From: Hanleya hanleyi
Lineage: Eukaryota > Mollusca > Polyplacophora > Lepidopleurida > Hanleyidae
Direction: 5' to 3'
Assembly: GCA_036873755.1 (NCBI GenBank)
Contig: JAVTVY010012683.1
Span: forward strand, 372,001-436,000
DNA length: 64,000 bases
In this document: piece after piece, positions 9,851-22,198 of the stretch
How the letters are laid out: each line of letters starts with the position of its first letter
How positions within the stretch are numbered: the first letter of the stretch is position 1
Notes under the pieces: generated by a model
The model's database searches: none
Told to the model about the DNA's origin: nothing
The model's input: only the letters and a program-made list of their open reading frames with translations
Translations under genes and position numbers: made by a program

Positions 9851-10210
9851 TGAGAGAGGGAGAGAGACGGGGGGGGGGAGAGAATTAAGGTATAACGGCG
9901 CGTTCAGCAATATTTCAGCTATTTAGCGACCATCAAACAAAACGCTAAGAAGTCAAGATAATAACTCAGTAACCTAATGCATTAAAAACATGTGAATACA
10001 TTAAAATTTATACAACAAACCTATCTCTCTCAAAAAATCTAAAATACAATCTTCTTTTACTCGACTAAAAAGATCTTCCAGAGTAGCTGCTCGATCAAAG
10101 TTACCTGTTACACTCTTAAAATCTATACAGTCGATAAGAATATGTTTTACCGTGATATCCTCGTGGCATGGAATACACCTTAGAACTGGCTCTTTTGTCA
10201 GCAAATGCTA
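9851..10210 (-). mobile_element. RNase H LINE, copy C
   Basis: Impure (GA)n and G9 tract, the shared 3' tail, then the C-terminal codons on the minus strand (frame 10204-10001: CIPCHEDITVKHILIDC, SRVKEDCIL). More diverged from copies A and B, so older. Truncated just before the RIGHTRLTH motif. The stretch 10211-10794 carries no recognised feature beyond a short (TA)n at about 10753. Confidence 0.8.
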
Positions 10211-10794
10211 ATAGAATTATACTTTAGTTTTGCTCAGCGTGCAAATCATTCCGAACTATGCAGGTCAACCCTTCCTTTTTAAATGAAATTCATCTGAGAT
10301 TTATCTGCCTTGCGCAAAGTGTGATCAACTTTTAATTAGGAATGTGAGACTAGACATTGTGTGTTCGTCAAGGCAACGCGGAAGTGATTCGGTAGGTCAC
10401 TATCACAGCACAATAGGTGAGGGGCCGCCTAGGCCTCTTTGATGAAGAGACGCGTTCTAGCATATTTCCCTGCAATAAAACAAGAAAACTCTTAAGAGTA
10501 GAAATATGATGAAGAAAGAAATTGAGCCAATTGTCTCGAGGGTAACTGGCCAGAAAGAAAAGACATGCATGCTCCGCAATCAGCTTCTACAGGTGGTACT
10601 CTTTCAGATGTACAGTCTTTCATGTCTGGTCAGCAGTCCGCACCGTGACCATCATTCTAAAGCATGTATCTCAACAGTATTTCATTCCTCGACCAAAATC
10701 ATGGCCTTGGGGTATTGTTCACAAATCTCTTAAAGGAATTCAAAGGCATGAATATATATATATATATGCATGAAGTTCGATCTTACATCGTTTT

Positions 10795-11110
10795 TAGATG
10801 ACGAATCTATAACGAATATTATGAATTAAGAATACTGATCAGCGATACGGATTTGATATTTTTGGAACATCATGATGTCTTGCCGGCATCATTGAAAACT
10901 GTTGGCCGCTTCTCTCTTGCAGGAAACAAGCTTATGTTTATGTATACTATGATTGTCTTTTTGAATTTGGTGCTAATACTGTTGTGGAAAATGGAATAGG
11001 TCTTTGGATTATGGACGCGGATATTCTCTAATAGACGACGGCTGGATTATGAATGACGGACTAGACGCTTGTAATTGCTATGATTTATTAATTTAGAGAT
11101 TTAAATAAAA
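10795..11110 (+). repeat. Orphan 3' tail of the RT-family element
   Basis: Matches 48190-48440 closely (TTAGATGACGA, ATGATGTCTTGCCGGCATCA, GGACTAGACGCTTGTAATT) with one small internal insertion, and then ends in ATTTAAATAAAATTCCC. It begins after the structured RNA motif, so it is a very short 5'-truncated copy. LINE copy D inserted about 30 bases downstream. Confidence 0.8.
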
Positions 11111-11139
11111 TTCCCAACAAACAACAACAGCATGACACA

Positions 11140-12470
11140 GAGAGAGAGGGAGAGAGAGAATTGAAGTTTATCGTAGCGTTCAGCAATATTTCAGCTATAT
11201 AGCGACGATCAAACAAAATTTTAACTATTCAAGCTAATAACTCAATAAACTAATGCATTAAAAATAAGTACATACATTAAAGTTTATACAACAAACTCAA
11301 ATAATCAAAATACAATCTTCTTTTACTCGACTAAAAAGATCTTCTGAAGTAGCTGCTCGATAAAAGTTCTCTTACAATCTTAAAATCTATACAGTCGATA
11401 AAAATATGTTTCACTGTGAGATCTTTGTGGCAAGGAATACACATTGGGGCTGGCTCTTTTTTCAGCAAATGTTCGGGAGTTAATCGTGAAGGGCCGATTC
11501 TACATCGACTAACATGGCTTGATCGAAACGTTACTGGCGGTTCAGATCAGTATAGTCTACAGTTTTTTGGAATCGTGAAGTTTGTTATTATCCATAGCAT
11601 CCCATAAAGCTTGAAACAACTTTCTTACATAAGCACAGATAGATGGTCTGAAGTCACCGTATGTGATTCCAACAGGATCAACCTCGTCATCTTGGGCTGC
11701 CTTAGCCATTTTATCAGCGTCAGTATTTCCTTTGATGTCAACGTGAATAGGTACCCACCAAAACACACTCTCTAAAAAAAGTTGATTGAAATTTCACTCA
11801 AGTAAGTGTGGAAATTCATCCCACTCAATACTTGAGTGAGATTTTCACTCAACTTGAGTTACTTTTCACTCAACTTGAGTTAAATACACTAAACTTGAAC
11901 TTGAACTTGATCCCACTCAAGTTGAGTGAACTTGAGTGGTTTTAACTCAAGTTGAGTGAAAAGTAACTCAAGTTTGAGTGAACAGGTACATTTCACTCAA
12001 ACTTGAGTGGAACAGTTCACTCAAGTTTTTTTAGTGCGCAGTATATCAATCTGTTGATCAAATTTACAGTCATATAATTGCAGAATATTCAAGATGGTGG
12101 GATGAGTTGAATTTTCATTTTCAATCGAAGGCATGACAATGAATCTGAGAATATGACATATTTCTTCCTTTTCGTGGACCCAATACCTTCTGAAGCCGAC
12201 ACTATAGAGCTTTTCCTTCTGCAGTGAATATCGAACTTTTACCTGATTGTCGATAGGTTTTAGTTTGGAACTAAAAATAGTAGCACATGTACGTATATTT
12301 CGTCAGTGTAATATGTACTTCTGGTTTGGCTAACTGCCATGGTGGAGTTGGCAAGAGCTTGTTAGGTAAAATTTGACTAAGCTTTATACCAGCGGCCACA
12401 AGCTGTGGTTTCATGCGAATCCCAAGAGGTGGAATAATAGAGGGTTTCTTTAAATAGAAGTCCACGTACT
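11140..12470 (-). pseudogene. RNase H LINE, copy D, longest copy
   Basis: From a (GA)n tail at 11140 the minus strand reads the C-terminal domain and then RNase H pieces: WWVPIHVDIKGNTDADK (11766-11700), a segment with SDSLSCL (catalytic Asp region) near 12140, and the preceding linker PPLGIRMKPQLVAAGIKL (12465-12400). The RNase H is split by the palindromic word-array at 11766-12035; reading past it joins the two halves. Several frameshifts and stops are present. RNase H removes the RNA strand after reverse transcription in I-like LINEs. Confidence 0.8.
11766..12035. mobile_element. Word-array element built from ACTCAAGTTGAGT
   Basis: About 270 bases in which ACTCAA and TTGAGT recur more than a dozen times in both orientations, often fused as a palindrome. 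The ends are roughly inverted: CACTCTCTAAAAAAAGTTGA on the left and CTCAAGTTTTTTTAGTG on the right. It interrupts the RNase H domain of LINE copy D, which shows that it is an insertion. It has no coding capacity. It shares its terminal sequence type with elements at 14633, 15702, 52232, 57712 and 61094. Confidence 0.75.
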
Positions 12471-14135
12471 GAGGGTTGAAAATGAAGGTTTTAGTTTTAA
12501 TGTGTTTGGTGTATAGGCCTAAGTAGGATATCGGTTAGATGACTAAGTCGTTGGGTAGGACATGATGGTTAGTCGGCACATAAGGGACTGTGCGCTGAAT
12601 TTGACTGCACATTCCTTCAAAGTTTTTCCGTTCTACAAATTCCAAAATGGAAACCTAGCTTTATCGGATGTCAAAGAAACCAGGTTTATTGAAAATTTTA
12701 ACCCATGCTTGAATAGTAGCCATAGGCCATGAATTAAGACAGGTTTATTTTCTTATCAATCTCCATTTTCTGTCATTCCTTTGTTTTGTCTGAATGCCTG
12801 TTAAAAGCTGTCAGTACGTCAGTTTGGGAACGTCAAAAAATACCTACCCCCCCCCCCCCACACAAGGACAAACGGCTACCCGTCTTTTTAAGTCAGACAA
12901 ACAAATTACGTGTTCAACATGTATTGCATTTTTGTATAATCTCTCTTTGTATACACAATATTATGTACCATTTGCTTGGTCATGTCGCGATGTGTAGTTT
13001 TTAATCTCATATCTTGTTAGAACTTGTTGCTAACAACAGACATACATGTAAATCCATATAAAACTGATATGTAAACTGCGTATACTATATTCCTTGATAA
13101 GAACATATAGTTCGAAACTGCAGTCGGAATAGAAGAATGTAGCTCATTCCATAAGGTGTTTTGTATTTTTTCTATAACCTTACCCAACATCAGTATTTTT
13201 TCCCCCTATATCTGTATCGTGGACAACACTGTAAATAGCAGAGGAAGTAGGAATATCCGTCGGGATTTCCCTGCTATTTGAGACGGCAAGAAAGGAAGCA
13301 CTGTCAATAGATTCTTTATCAGAGACTCCACTTGAGGCGAAGAAATCCGTTTATTTGAAAAGAGACCAGTACTGCATCGAGAGAAGTATTAAAGGTAAAT
13401 CGCAGTGGATGCCTTTAGAATCATCTCAGTTTGTTAAAATGACCTTGCTTGTAAAAAGAGACATCCTGAGTGCGACAATTATTAATTATGGATCCTCCAA
13501 ACCAAATGCTTGTAAATATGAAGAAAAGGAGATCTTTTGAAAATCCCATAAGTCCCATATGAATTCTAATTATTTGCCCTTACATATAGATGTGAGAGGG
13601 TCATGAGGTAACAGTGACCTTAATGAATTTTATTGTGAAAATATATTCATGAACACTTCCCATATTGTTGCATTAAAAAAGCAGTAAAGCATACTCTTAC
13701 ATTATTTTTTATTCTTGTTTGTCATCCAAATGGAGGGATGCTGATTTTAAAATGTAACTTTGGTACTTCTGCAAGTACTTCTGTCATATCTAACATAAAC
13801 TTTACAAAATTTATACCCTGCTTCTTGCTTAACAGGTCGTAGGATACATTGTCACAAATCTGTTTAGTTCTTTGCATTACTACAATTATGTCCTGCAGAT
13901 GTCAAGGGGTCAGACTTCAATCTCACTCCTGTTTTTATTCGTCTGTGACTGAATGCAAGTGAACTTTATTTTGTTCTGTTCTTTAAATCATTATCTTGAA
14001 TATGACCTACACTTACACAAGTGCCACATTTACATTTCCACAGCAATTTGTCTGTGGGGGAGTTGAAAACTGATCATAGAAGGATTACTGTTGCAAATTT
14101 TAACAGGCAATTTTTTTATATATTTTTTTTGTGAA
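12471..14135. other. No recognised feature
   Basis: AT-rich sequence with a C13 run at about 12847 and several short open frames with no recognisable similarity. I see no splice-consistent exon, repeat or RNA structure here. Confidence 0.5.
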
Positions 14136-14139
14136 ATGC

Positions 14140-14632
14140 CTCAAAAGTAGATGGTACGATAAGGCGGCATACGTATACATGGTGCAGTTGAAATCAAGAA
14201 ATTAAAATGTTCTAAAAATAATTGTTTTAATCTAATGACGAGAAAATATAATACAATATGTGAAAGTTCTGGCTTGATTGCATTAAGATTATAGTTCTCA
14301 CATGAAATTAAAATCCACAGCATGTGCTATTTTGTGAAAAGGGGTCTAAGGGTCATTTAACCTGGTACCTCGTGTCTAAATGTGTGTTGGAATGACTCGA
14401 TTTAGACCCTTTTTCACAAAATAGCAGATGATGCGAATTTTAATTTCATGTAATAATTACGGTCATAACTCAATCGAGCTAGAACTTTCACATACTGTGT
14501 ACATATGTTTTGCCATTAGGGCCTACATTAGAACACAATTATTTTCAGAACATTTTATTCTGGGGGGAGGGGGGTTAACTACACCATGTATATAGGCCAA
14601 AATGCCACCTTATCATGCCATCTCCTTTTTGA
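14140..14632. repeat. Foldback: ~220-bp imperfect inverted repeat
   Basis: Left arm 14140-14356 and right arm 14396-14632 are inverted copies with a ~40-base centre. Landmarks are GCTATTTTGTGAAAA with its complement TTTTTCACAAAATAGC, ATGAAATTAAAAT, and TGTGAAAGTTCT on each arm. Substitutions and small indels show age. It is directly followed by a word-array element. Confidence 0.75.
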
Positions 14633-14938
14633 ATACCAACACTTACAAAGCGTTTAATCCCAACACTTGCAAAGTGCTGAAAGTCAACATTTACCAAATG
14701 TTAAATATGGACACAAATCCAACACTTAAAAGTGTTAGAATTCAACATTTATAAAGGTTAGGCTGAGATCATAACACTTTTAAAATGTTGAAATCTAACA
14801 CTTTACAAAGTGTTGAAACCAGCAACACTTTCGAAAGTGTTAAATTAACATTTACAAATGTTTTCCCTCCTCCACACTTATCAAAGTGTTATATACAACA
14901 TTATAAATGTTGTATACAACACTTTAGTTTTAAGAGTG
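14633..14938. mobile_element. Word-array element built from AACACTTT/AAAGTGTT
   Basis: About 300 bases in which AACACTT, AAAGTGTT, AACATT and AATGTT alternate as hairpins. The right terminus reads AGTTTTAAGAGTG followed by TA, the same end as other word-arrays here. The left terminus is not clearly preserved next to the foldback arm. No coding potential. Confidence 0.7.
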
Positions 14939-15701
14939 TAGAGGTTATTCCTCATCACAACCAACTATTTTATAGTGTCAACGTGCACAAGCTGGGTTCT
15001 TTTGTTTTGGTATGCAACTCTGACCTACATTTAGAACAGATTATTTCATCTCTGGTAGCATCTTCAAGTTTCCGAACTTCTTGCAGCCAGTTCTGTTGTA
15101 ACGGAGAGTTTTTACCACAACACTCGCATTTCAACTTATTGAATGGCACATTTTGTGTACAAATTTGCCATCACTATATTACTTTGCTACTGCAATAAAT
15201 GCATATCTATCTATTATAATATATAAGGCTATCTGTCTCCGATTGTCTGTTGGACTGCAGGCGGAAGTGCAAGTGGTGAAGAAAACTGAACAGCTTTAGG
15301 GATTTCTGATTAGAAAATATTTCCAAGAAATATCTGTTCATGGATCATTCAGCTATGGAGGAAAACATAAGAAATTGACAAAATTGGGTTTCGAACTCAA
15401 AATTGACAGTAGTCTTTATTCTCAACCAAAAGCTTTAATCACACGGCCAAGCAGTTATACAACATCAAACAGTCTTACAATGCGAAAACACCATCGCCAA
15501 AGTGAACAGGGAAATTAACAATTATTTTAAACATGAAAATTTCAATATGTGATCACGGTAGATAAGAACATTGCATTAGATTTCGGTTGGAGGTGTTCAA
15601 ATGTATGCAGAAGATATTAAAACAACCAAACTTCAATTTCAAACGTTCACCGATGCGGTTTTACGTCACTTTTGAATACGAGCATTTATGGTATAAAACT
15701 A

Positions 15702-15863
15702 CACGCTTAAACCTAAAGTATTGAAACTTACTCGTAAAGAGTTGAAATAACCCTTCAAGTGTGTCCACAGGGACAACACTTAAACGAGCAGTCCCTGTGG
15801 ACACACTTAAAGAGTCATTTCAACACTTTACGAGTAAGTGTCAACACTCTAGTTTTAAGCGTG
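15702..15863. mobile_element. 162-bp hairpin MITE flanked by TA
   Basis: Almost the whole element folds back. Terminal CACGCTTAAA pairs with TTTTAAGCGTG, and inner arms of ~47 bases carrying GTGTGTCCACAGGGAC match with few mismatches around a loop containing AACACTTAAACGAGC. TA is present on both sides, consistent with a TA target duplication. The words AACACTT and AAAGTGTT link it to the element at 14633. Confidence 0.8.
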
Positions 15864-15869
15864 TAAGCT

Positions 15870-17705
15870 ATTTACTACGCATGAAACACAGCTTTCTATG
15901 TTGATATGGAGAAATATTTTTTCGCTTCAAAGACGGGACAGCAAGAGGGTTTTTTCGCATGTAAACATGACATCTTCTTTCACCAGTGTGACACCGGAAT
16001 AGGCTGGTAATTTTTTCTGCAGTGTAATGTGCTTATCTCGTGAATTTGCTGGCAACCAGTTCCGTTCCATTGCTTCGACAATTCCAAATTCACTGAGTTA
16101 GTAAACATACATGGGAGCTTTATAACGTACTTCTCGATTTTAGGCTTGAGTATGCTCATCAGCCGTGTAAACAAAATTATGTGATCTGCACGCCGCCATC
16201 AACGCTAGCCAATCAAGTCGACGTTTGCCATCCTTTGTATTTTTTAATCACAGGTCAAAAAGTTCCAAGATGTTTTCCCCTTTTCCTTGCAACGAACAGA
16301 ATGAACTATATGTTTGCATTGAATAGTATATGACAAATGGGCAATTTTCAGGGTTTTGCATACCAGGTGTTTACGTAACACATTGACAGAATATCTTTAG
16401 AAAAAAAACAACGTTAAAAGTGTGTAGGTGGGCAGGTAGCTCACCGAAGGCATGTCGGCTATATCACAAGCTCATCGACTTCCCTCAGGGAAGATGGTGG
16501 ACAGTATTTGTGAAAAGGAGAAGGCTGTACCGTAAACTTCTGCGGGGCTTAAGAACTATACGGATTTTATTCTCGGGGCATTATTTAGAATAATAGTATT
16601 GTGTACGTTAAAATGTGTCAAGGTCGTAAGCTTATACGTAAAAGTCGCCTATACTCCGCTCGTGCGGCTCTCGCACCAGAGATGTTCATGTAATTTTTCC
16701 GAACAAAATTTATTCCATCCTCCCATAACCGCTCCCCATTAAACAACCTCGTTCTACCCATCTTCACACAACAGGCTGATTATAACGTTTTGTCGCCTTG
16801 ATATAATATGGCAGAATTATCGTTCCAAAACTGTAAGTTAAGCTATCCACCTGTACTGATCAACACTCGCTCAATGACATTTCTCTCATTCTCGCCTTTG
16901 CTTTATAGATTATGTATATAAAACTATATATTTTTAGAAAGCCTGTTTTCTAAGAATTCTAGACATGTTCATACGTTTAAACTTTGAATATAATTAAGTC
17001 TATCATTCATATTTGAACTTTGCTCTTCGTAAATTCTACCGATGATTTTCAAATGTCAATTTCAAGAAAAGTATCAAATATAACTGCGTGAAAATCGACA
17101 GCTCCATCTAGAAACGCGTCTCTCAGTTTTCTCGTTTTTGCTTAGTTTTCTCACTAGAGCCCCAAAACCGAAGAAATATCGTTAAACTTACCGAACACTG
17201 CTAAAGCCGGAATATCTCGCTAAAGATTTGATAATTAAAAAAAAAATGAAAGACGCGTTTCTAGGCCTCTATGCCATCCCAATTATGTCCAAATTTCGCC
17301 ATTCTATGATGTACGGTTTTCGAGAAATTTCGGTTTTTACCAGCGAAACCGGTCCAATTTAATATGCGATAAATCGAAAAAAGAGCCCAGCAGGTGATTA
17401 TTCTACTGTGTTAGCCAAATATTCCCCGATAAAATCCTTCACTGACATGTATTACTCTTGTCACGCTCAAAGATATTGTATTGTTTGCTTCTTACTTTGA
17501 AGATTTGTAAATTAAAGTGAGATAAATTGGGTTTTAAGTCTAAAAAATATGCTCAGAAAGTGGGCCGCATTTCTTACCCGATATACGTGCGCAGTGGGGG
17601 TTTGAGTACCTGTTACTTGGGACTAGGAATAAAGGGCGCCGGCGAACGGGTTCAATCAACAATTAGCACTGAGTCTCTGATTGTTGCACAGTGAATAGAT
17701 GCTAT
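15870..17705. other. No recognised feature
   Basis: Non-coding by inspection. A small open frame on the minus strand (16174-15980) has no recognisable similarity. The sequence turns coding-like only at 17710, where a LINE remnant begins. Confidence 0.5.
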
Positions 17706-17709
17706 AATA

Positions 17710-18822
17710 ATGCCGAAAGAGAGTACAGCCAAGAAATCATCCTTTATTGATTATATGAAAATTAAATGGGTTAAACGTAGTGCAGCTCTCACAGATTTTC
17801 AATCTGATATGATGTTCAAAATCTTTCCGAATATAGGCTCAACTGTCTGGGAGCTGAATATGGATGGGTTGCAGAAAATCATTAAAAATGTTAAAAATAA
17901 GTTTTGGAAGGATGTCCTCTTGGCCTGGATCAAGAATATGCATGGAGAATTGGCTGACTCGGGTACCATGGATGATTTGATTTATAACTATGCCCCAATC
18001 GGCAATTGGAGAGAAATTAAAAATTGGCATTCAGGTGGGGTCAGAGTTCTGAGAGATCTAGTCAAGCATAACTCTGAGTTCTTATCCTTTCATATTTTTC
18101 AGGGTAAATTTCAAACCAAGCCGAAAAACTGTTTAACTTATTACGCGGTTATTCATAGCATACCAAAGGATATTATGAGAAACCCCCAAATCAGGCTTCA
18201 ATGGAGACAAAAAATACTATTTAAACTCAAAACACAAGAATGTTCCAAATTTATGTACCGATATCTCCTACAATCGGTTCAGGAAATCCCTCGCAATAGC
18301 CAAATTAAATAGAATGATTTCGTGAATCCTACGAATATTAGTGAAGCTGAATGGAAACTCATTTATCAAAATTCCTTCTCTGTGACTACTGAAACCAAAC
18401 CCCAATATTTTCAATTCCAGATAACGCATAACTACCTGGTTACTAATACACTCTTGAGTAAATGGGGAAAGGCAGAGTCGGACAGATGCAGTTTCTGCAA
18501 TAATGATAGGGAAACTATCTTAAATTTATTTTGGTCATGTACATGTATGCGTGTAAGACATATATGGGCTCAATTCCAGGCCTCGGCTGTAGAGATAAAT
18601 ATTGCATCTGAAATGGACCTCTCTCACAAGGACGTGTTGCTGGGGAAAGCAGATACAACGGCTCTGGTTAACCACGTACTTTTAATTGTAAAATCGTACC
18701 TGTATGGTGCCAGAAGTAGAGGTACAGTCCCCAGTTTCATGGCTGTGCGCGAATCCATTTATCGGACGAAAGACTTGGAAAGTCGTTATAACGACTTAAA
18801 AAAAAAAAAAAAAAAAAAATAG
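17710..18822 (+). pseudogene. C-terminal part of a Tx1/L1-like LINE ORF2
   Basis: A long frame interrupted only by one TAG at 18310-18312; the frame resumes at once (NDFVNPTNISEAEW). Residues are rich in Trp and Lys as in the post-RT region of Tx1/L1 LINEs. The second half has FQFQITHNYLVTNTLLSKWG, then CSFCNNDRETILNLFWSC, the Cys-rich knuckle at the LINE C-terminus. No RT domain remains, so the copy is 5'-truncated. It ends at an inverted-repeat element that starts within its last codons. Residue spacing resembles the remnant at 59040-64000. Confidence 0.75.
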
Positions 18823-20060
18823 AGGCTGATTTTTTTATTTTTTTTATTATGTCGTTATAACGACTTAATTGACCAATGAAATTGCAGAAGTCGTTATAAC
18901 GACTTAATTGGCCAATGAAATTGGAGTATTAAGTCGTTAGAACGACTTATTAAGTCGCTATAACGACTTAATCCACCAATGAAATTCCGTCTTACTTCTG
19001 CCGCTTTTATTTTGTTAACTGACAACTGCCCTCAAAACAGCGTTTAGATATGCAGTATGAAGCCTGATAATGCCATTGAAGTAATAAACTTTGGATATAT
19101 TGGAGATATATGTAGGCTATAGAGGTAGGAAAAGGTGGGAAAAGTGACTAAAAGGCAATCACTATGCCCAAACCTGCCAATTCACATGGCTTCTCTGTGT
19201 TGGTCCGATAATATCGCCAAAATTGTTTTGCTTGCCACCCTCCAGGACAGATAATTGAGGAGCTTGTAGCGTTGGCTCGGGCAGTATGGCGGCCCACTTC
19301 AAAGAATTAAAAATGGGACAGACATGCAGATAATTGTACTCCAAAACAGCCCAGCGAAAAAGTGTGAAATGCAGACGGATTTTACTAACACCTATTCGGG
19401 CACGGCGGAGCCGGGAGACGGGATAGGATGGGTTGACGGGCTAAACACTGGATTATAGTTTTGATGATTTTTCGCAGAGAATAACACATGCCGTAATCCT
19501 ACTATCATAATGCACCACAACACAGCATTTTGCATGCGTAAATTCGATTGAACAATTCGATTGTTCATAGATTGAACAATACTGAACTTATGAAGTTTTA
19601 CATCTAGTTATTAAAAATGGAGATACCCATGCAATCAAAAACATGGGCGTGGGAACTGAGCTCCGGATCGAGCAGCGTTTTAAAACAAACAGAAAATTTA
19701 CCGTCAAAATGCACCAGAACAAAATAAATCTAACATAATGTATGCAGATTAAATTTCACTTTTGTTTCGCATAAGCACGCATCGATATTGAAAAGTATCA
19801 GACCGTATGCCCCCATTTGACATTCTGGTAAAACACATACAAATCAGGACTAACACGTCACACGTGGAGCGCTCGTAGCCATAATGTTTGCATATTCAAC
19901 ATCGAAATATAGTACGCTCACAAACCACATAAATAGATGTCTGTTTAATATTTCAATAGATACTCTGATTACATAATCCACATTCGTTTATTTTACATAT
20001 AATTTTAAGACATTAATTCTACGCGAAATTCCAGGGTTCGCTGATCTCTCTCTCATTTTT

Positions 20061-22198
20061 TTAGCTCATCTGGGCCGAAGGCCCGATGGGCTTATGTCAT
20101 GGCCTGACTGTCCGTCGTGCCATTCTCGTCTCGCGAGACTCCCTACTGCGAGAAGAGTCTCACGGGTAAATGGGAGCCATCCCCCCAAAATTTGGGGGGT
20201 GAGTAGGCGGCGTATGATTTTCACCTTTCTGTATCCGGCTTGTCATTGACCTGCTGACTCCGCCCAGTTAGAAGAGAATTTCTAAATATAACGTGGGCTA
20301 TATAATTTGGAATTGACTCTTTCCGTTTCGGAGCATATCAATCGCTTAATATATCAAATAGTTCTGGTCGAGCGAGTGATATGGTCCGAGTGATGTCATA
20401 TGCTGCCTCGCTTTGAGATTGGAGATTCAAAACATGTCACCGGTTTACGTGAGAGTCGCTTGGTCTCCCGCGGGTAGACACAGCTCTCTTTGAGAATGTC
20501 CGTCGTGCGTCGTCCGTCGTGCGTAAACATCTTCTTCTCTGAAACCGCTTGGCCGATTAAGCTGAAACTTGGCATGCATGTTCCCCCCCAATGAGTACAC
20601 CAGAATTTGTTCATGCCGTGTCGGTACGATTTTGAATATGGCTGCCATGGCGGCCATCTTGAATTTGCCAGTGAAATCTTGTCATCATTATTTTTCGATA
20701 ACTACTGCATGGATCTTTCTCAAATTTGATACACGGGTTCCCCTTGGGGTCTGGTTGTGCAAGATACCTTTTCTGCTCTGATTCGAACATCCAATATGGC
20801 CACCAGGCGGCCATCTTGGATTTCCCCATGAAATTTTTGTTACCGTGATTTATCAGGAAGTACTGCATGGATCGTTCTCAAATTTGATACACAGGTTCCC
20901 CTTGGGGTCTAGTTGTGCAAAATACTTTTGTGGTCTGATTCAGAAATCCAATATGGCCACCAGGCGGCCATCTTGGATTTTCAGATGAAACATTGTTATC
21001 GCGATTTCTCAGGAACCACTTCATGGATCTTTCTCAAATTTGGTACAGAGGTTCCCTTTGGGGTCTAGTTGTGCAACATACAATTTGTGGTCTGATTGAA
21101 AAATCCAATATGGCCACCAGGCGGCCATCTTGGATTTCCAGATGAAACATTGTTATCGTGATTTCTCAGGAACTACTGCATGGATCTTTCTCAAATTTGG
21201 TACAGAGGTTCCCCTTGGGATCTAGCTGTACAAGATACCTTTTCTGCTCTGATTCGAACATCCAATATGGCCACCAGACGGCCAACTTGGATTTCCCTAT
21301 GAAACTTCGTTATCGTGGTTTATCAGTAAGTACTTCATGGATCTTTCTCAAATTTGATACACAGGTTCCCCTTGGGTCTAGTTGTGCAAGATACTTTTGT
21401 GGTCTGATTCAGAAACCCAATATGGCCACCAGGCGGCCATCTTGGATTTCCAGATGAAACATTATCGAGATTTCTCAGGAACTACTGCATGGGTCTTTCT
21501 CAATTTGGTACAGAGGTTCCCCTTGGGGTCTAGTTGTGAAACATACAGTTTGTGTTCTGATTGAAATTCCAATATGGCTACTAGGCAGCCATCTTGTATT
21601 TCCAGATGAAACATCGTGATTTCTCAGGAACATGGACCTTTCTCAAATTTGGTACAGAGGCTGCCCTTGGGGTCTGGCTGTGCAAGATACCATTTGTGTT
21701 CTGATTGAAAAATCCAATATGGCCACCAGGCGGTCATCTTGGATTTCCCCATGAAACATTGTTATTGCGATTTCTCAGGAACTACTGCATGGATCTTTCT
21801 CAAATTTGGTACACAGATGTCTAGTTGTGCAAGATATCTTTTCTGCTCTGATTCAAAAATCCAATATGGCCACCAGGCAGCCATCTTGGATTTCCCCATG
21901 AAACTTTGTTATCGCGATCATGGATTTCTCCGGAACTACTGCATTGATTTTTCTCAAATTTGATACACAGGTTCCCCTTGGGGTCAAGTTAAGCAAGATA
22001 CAGTTTCTTGTCCGATTCGAAAGTCCAATATGGCCGCATCTTGAATTTCCCATGAAACTTTATCATGAAATCTCGGGAAATAACTGCATGGATCATTTAG
22101 TGTTCAGGGGGTACAACACAAGTTAAAAACTCATCTATTGCAGTTCTTTAGTAAAAATTTCTCACAGCTACGTTCTCCAGTTACAGACAGATGAGCTA
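20061..22198. mobile_element. Nested non-autonomous element with TAGCTCATCTG ends
   Basis: Begins TTTAGCTCATCTGGGCC and ends with CAGATGAGCTACA, an inverted pair of termini. The first ~450 bases contain GTCCGTCGTGCGTC-type runs followed by TTGGCCGATTAAGCTGAAAC, a layout I know from a repeat class frequent in mollusc genomes. The body is a satellite array. No coding sequence belongs to it; the open frames through it are repeat artefacts. Confidence 0.7.
20620..22060. repeat. Tandem ~155-bp satellite, about ten copies
   Basis: Successive copies of a unit containing CCAATATGGCCACCAGG, GGCGGCCATCTTGG, then TCTCAAATTTGGTACAGAG, CCCCTTGGGGTCTAG and TCTGATT. Copy positions of the GGCCATCTTGG word are roughly 20650, 20810, 20968, 21124, 21280, 21437, 21588, 21735, 21883, 22030, giving a period near 155 that shortens toward the right through small deletions. 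Confidence 0.9.

Noticed and set aside
14785..15198. 137-codon open frame
   Set aside because: Its first third is the AACACTT word-array and the rest shows no similarity or conserved motif.
20396..22053. Ten or so open frames of 60-100 codons
   Set aside because: They lie in the 155-bp satellite and its leader, are repeated with the unit, and shift frame from copy to copy.
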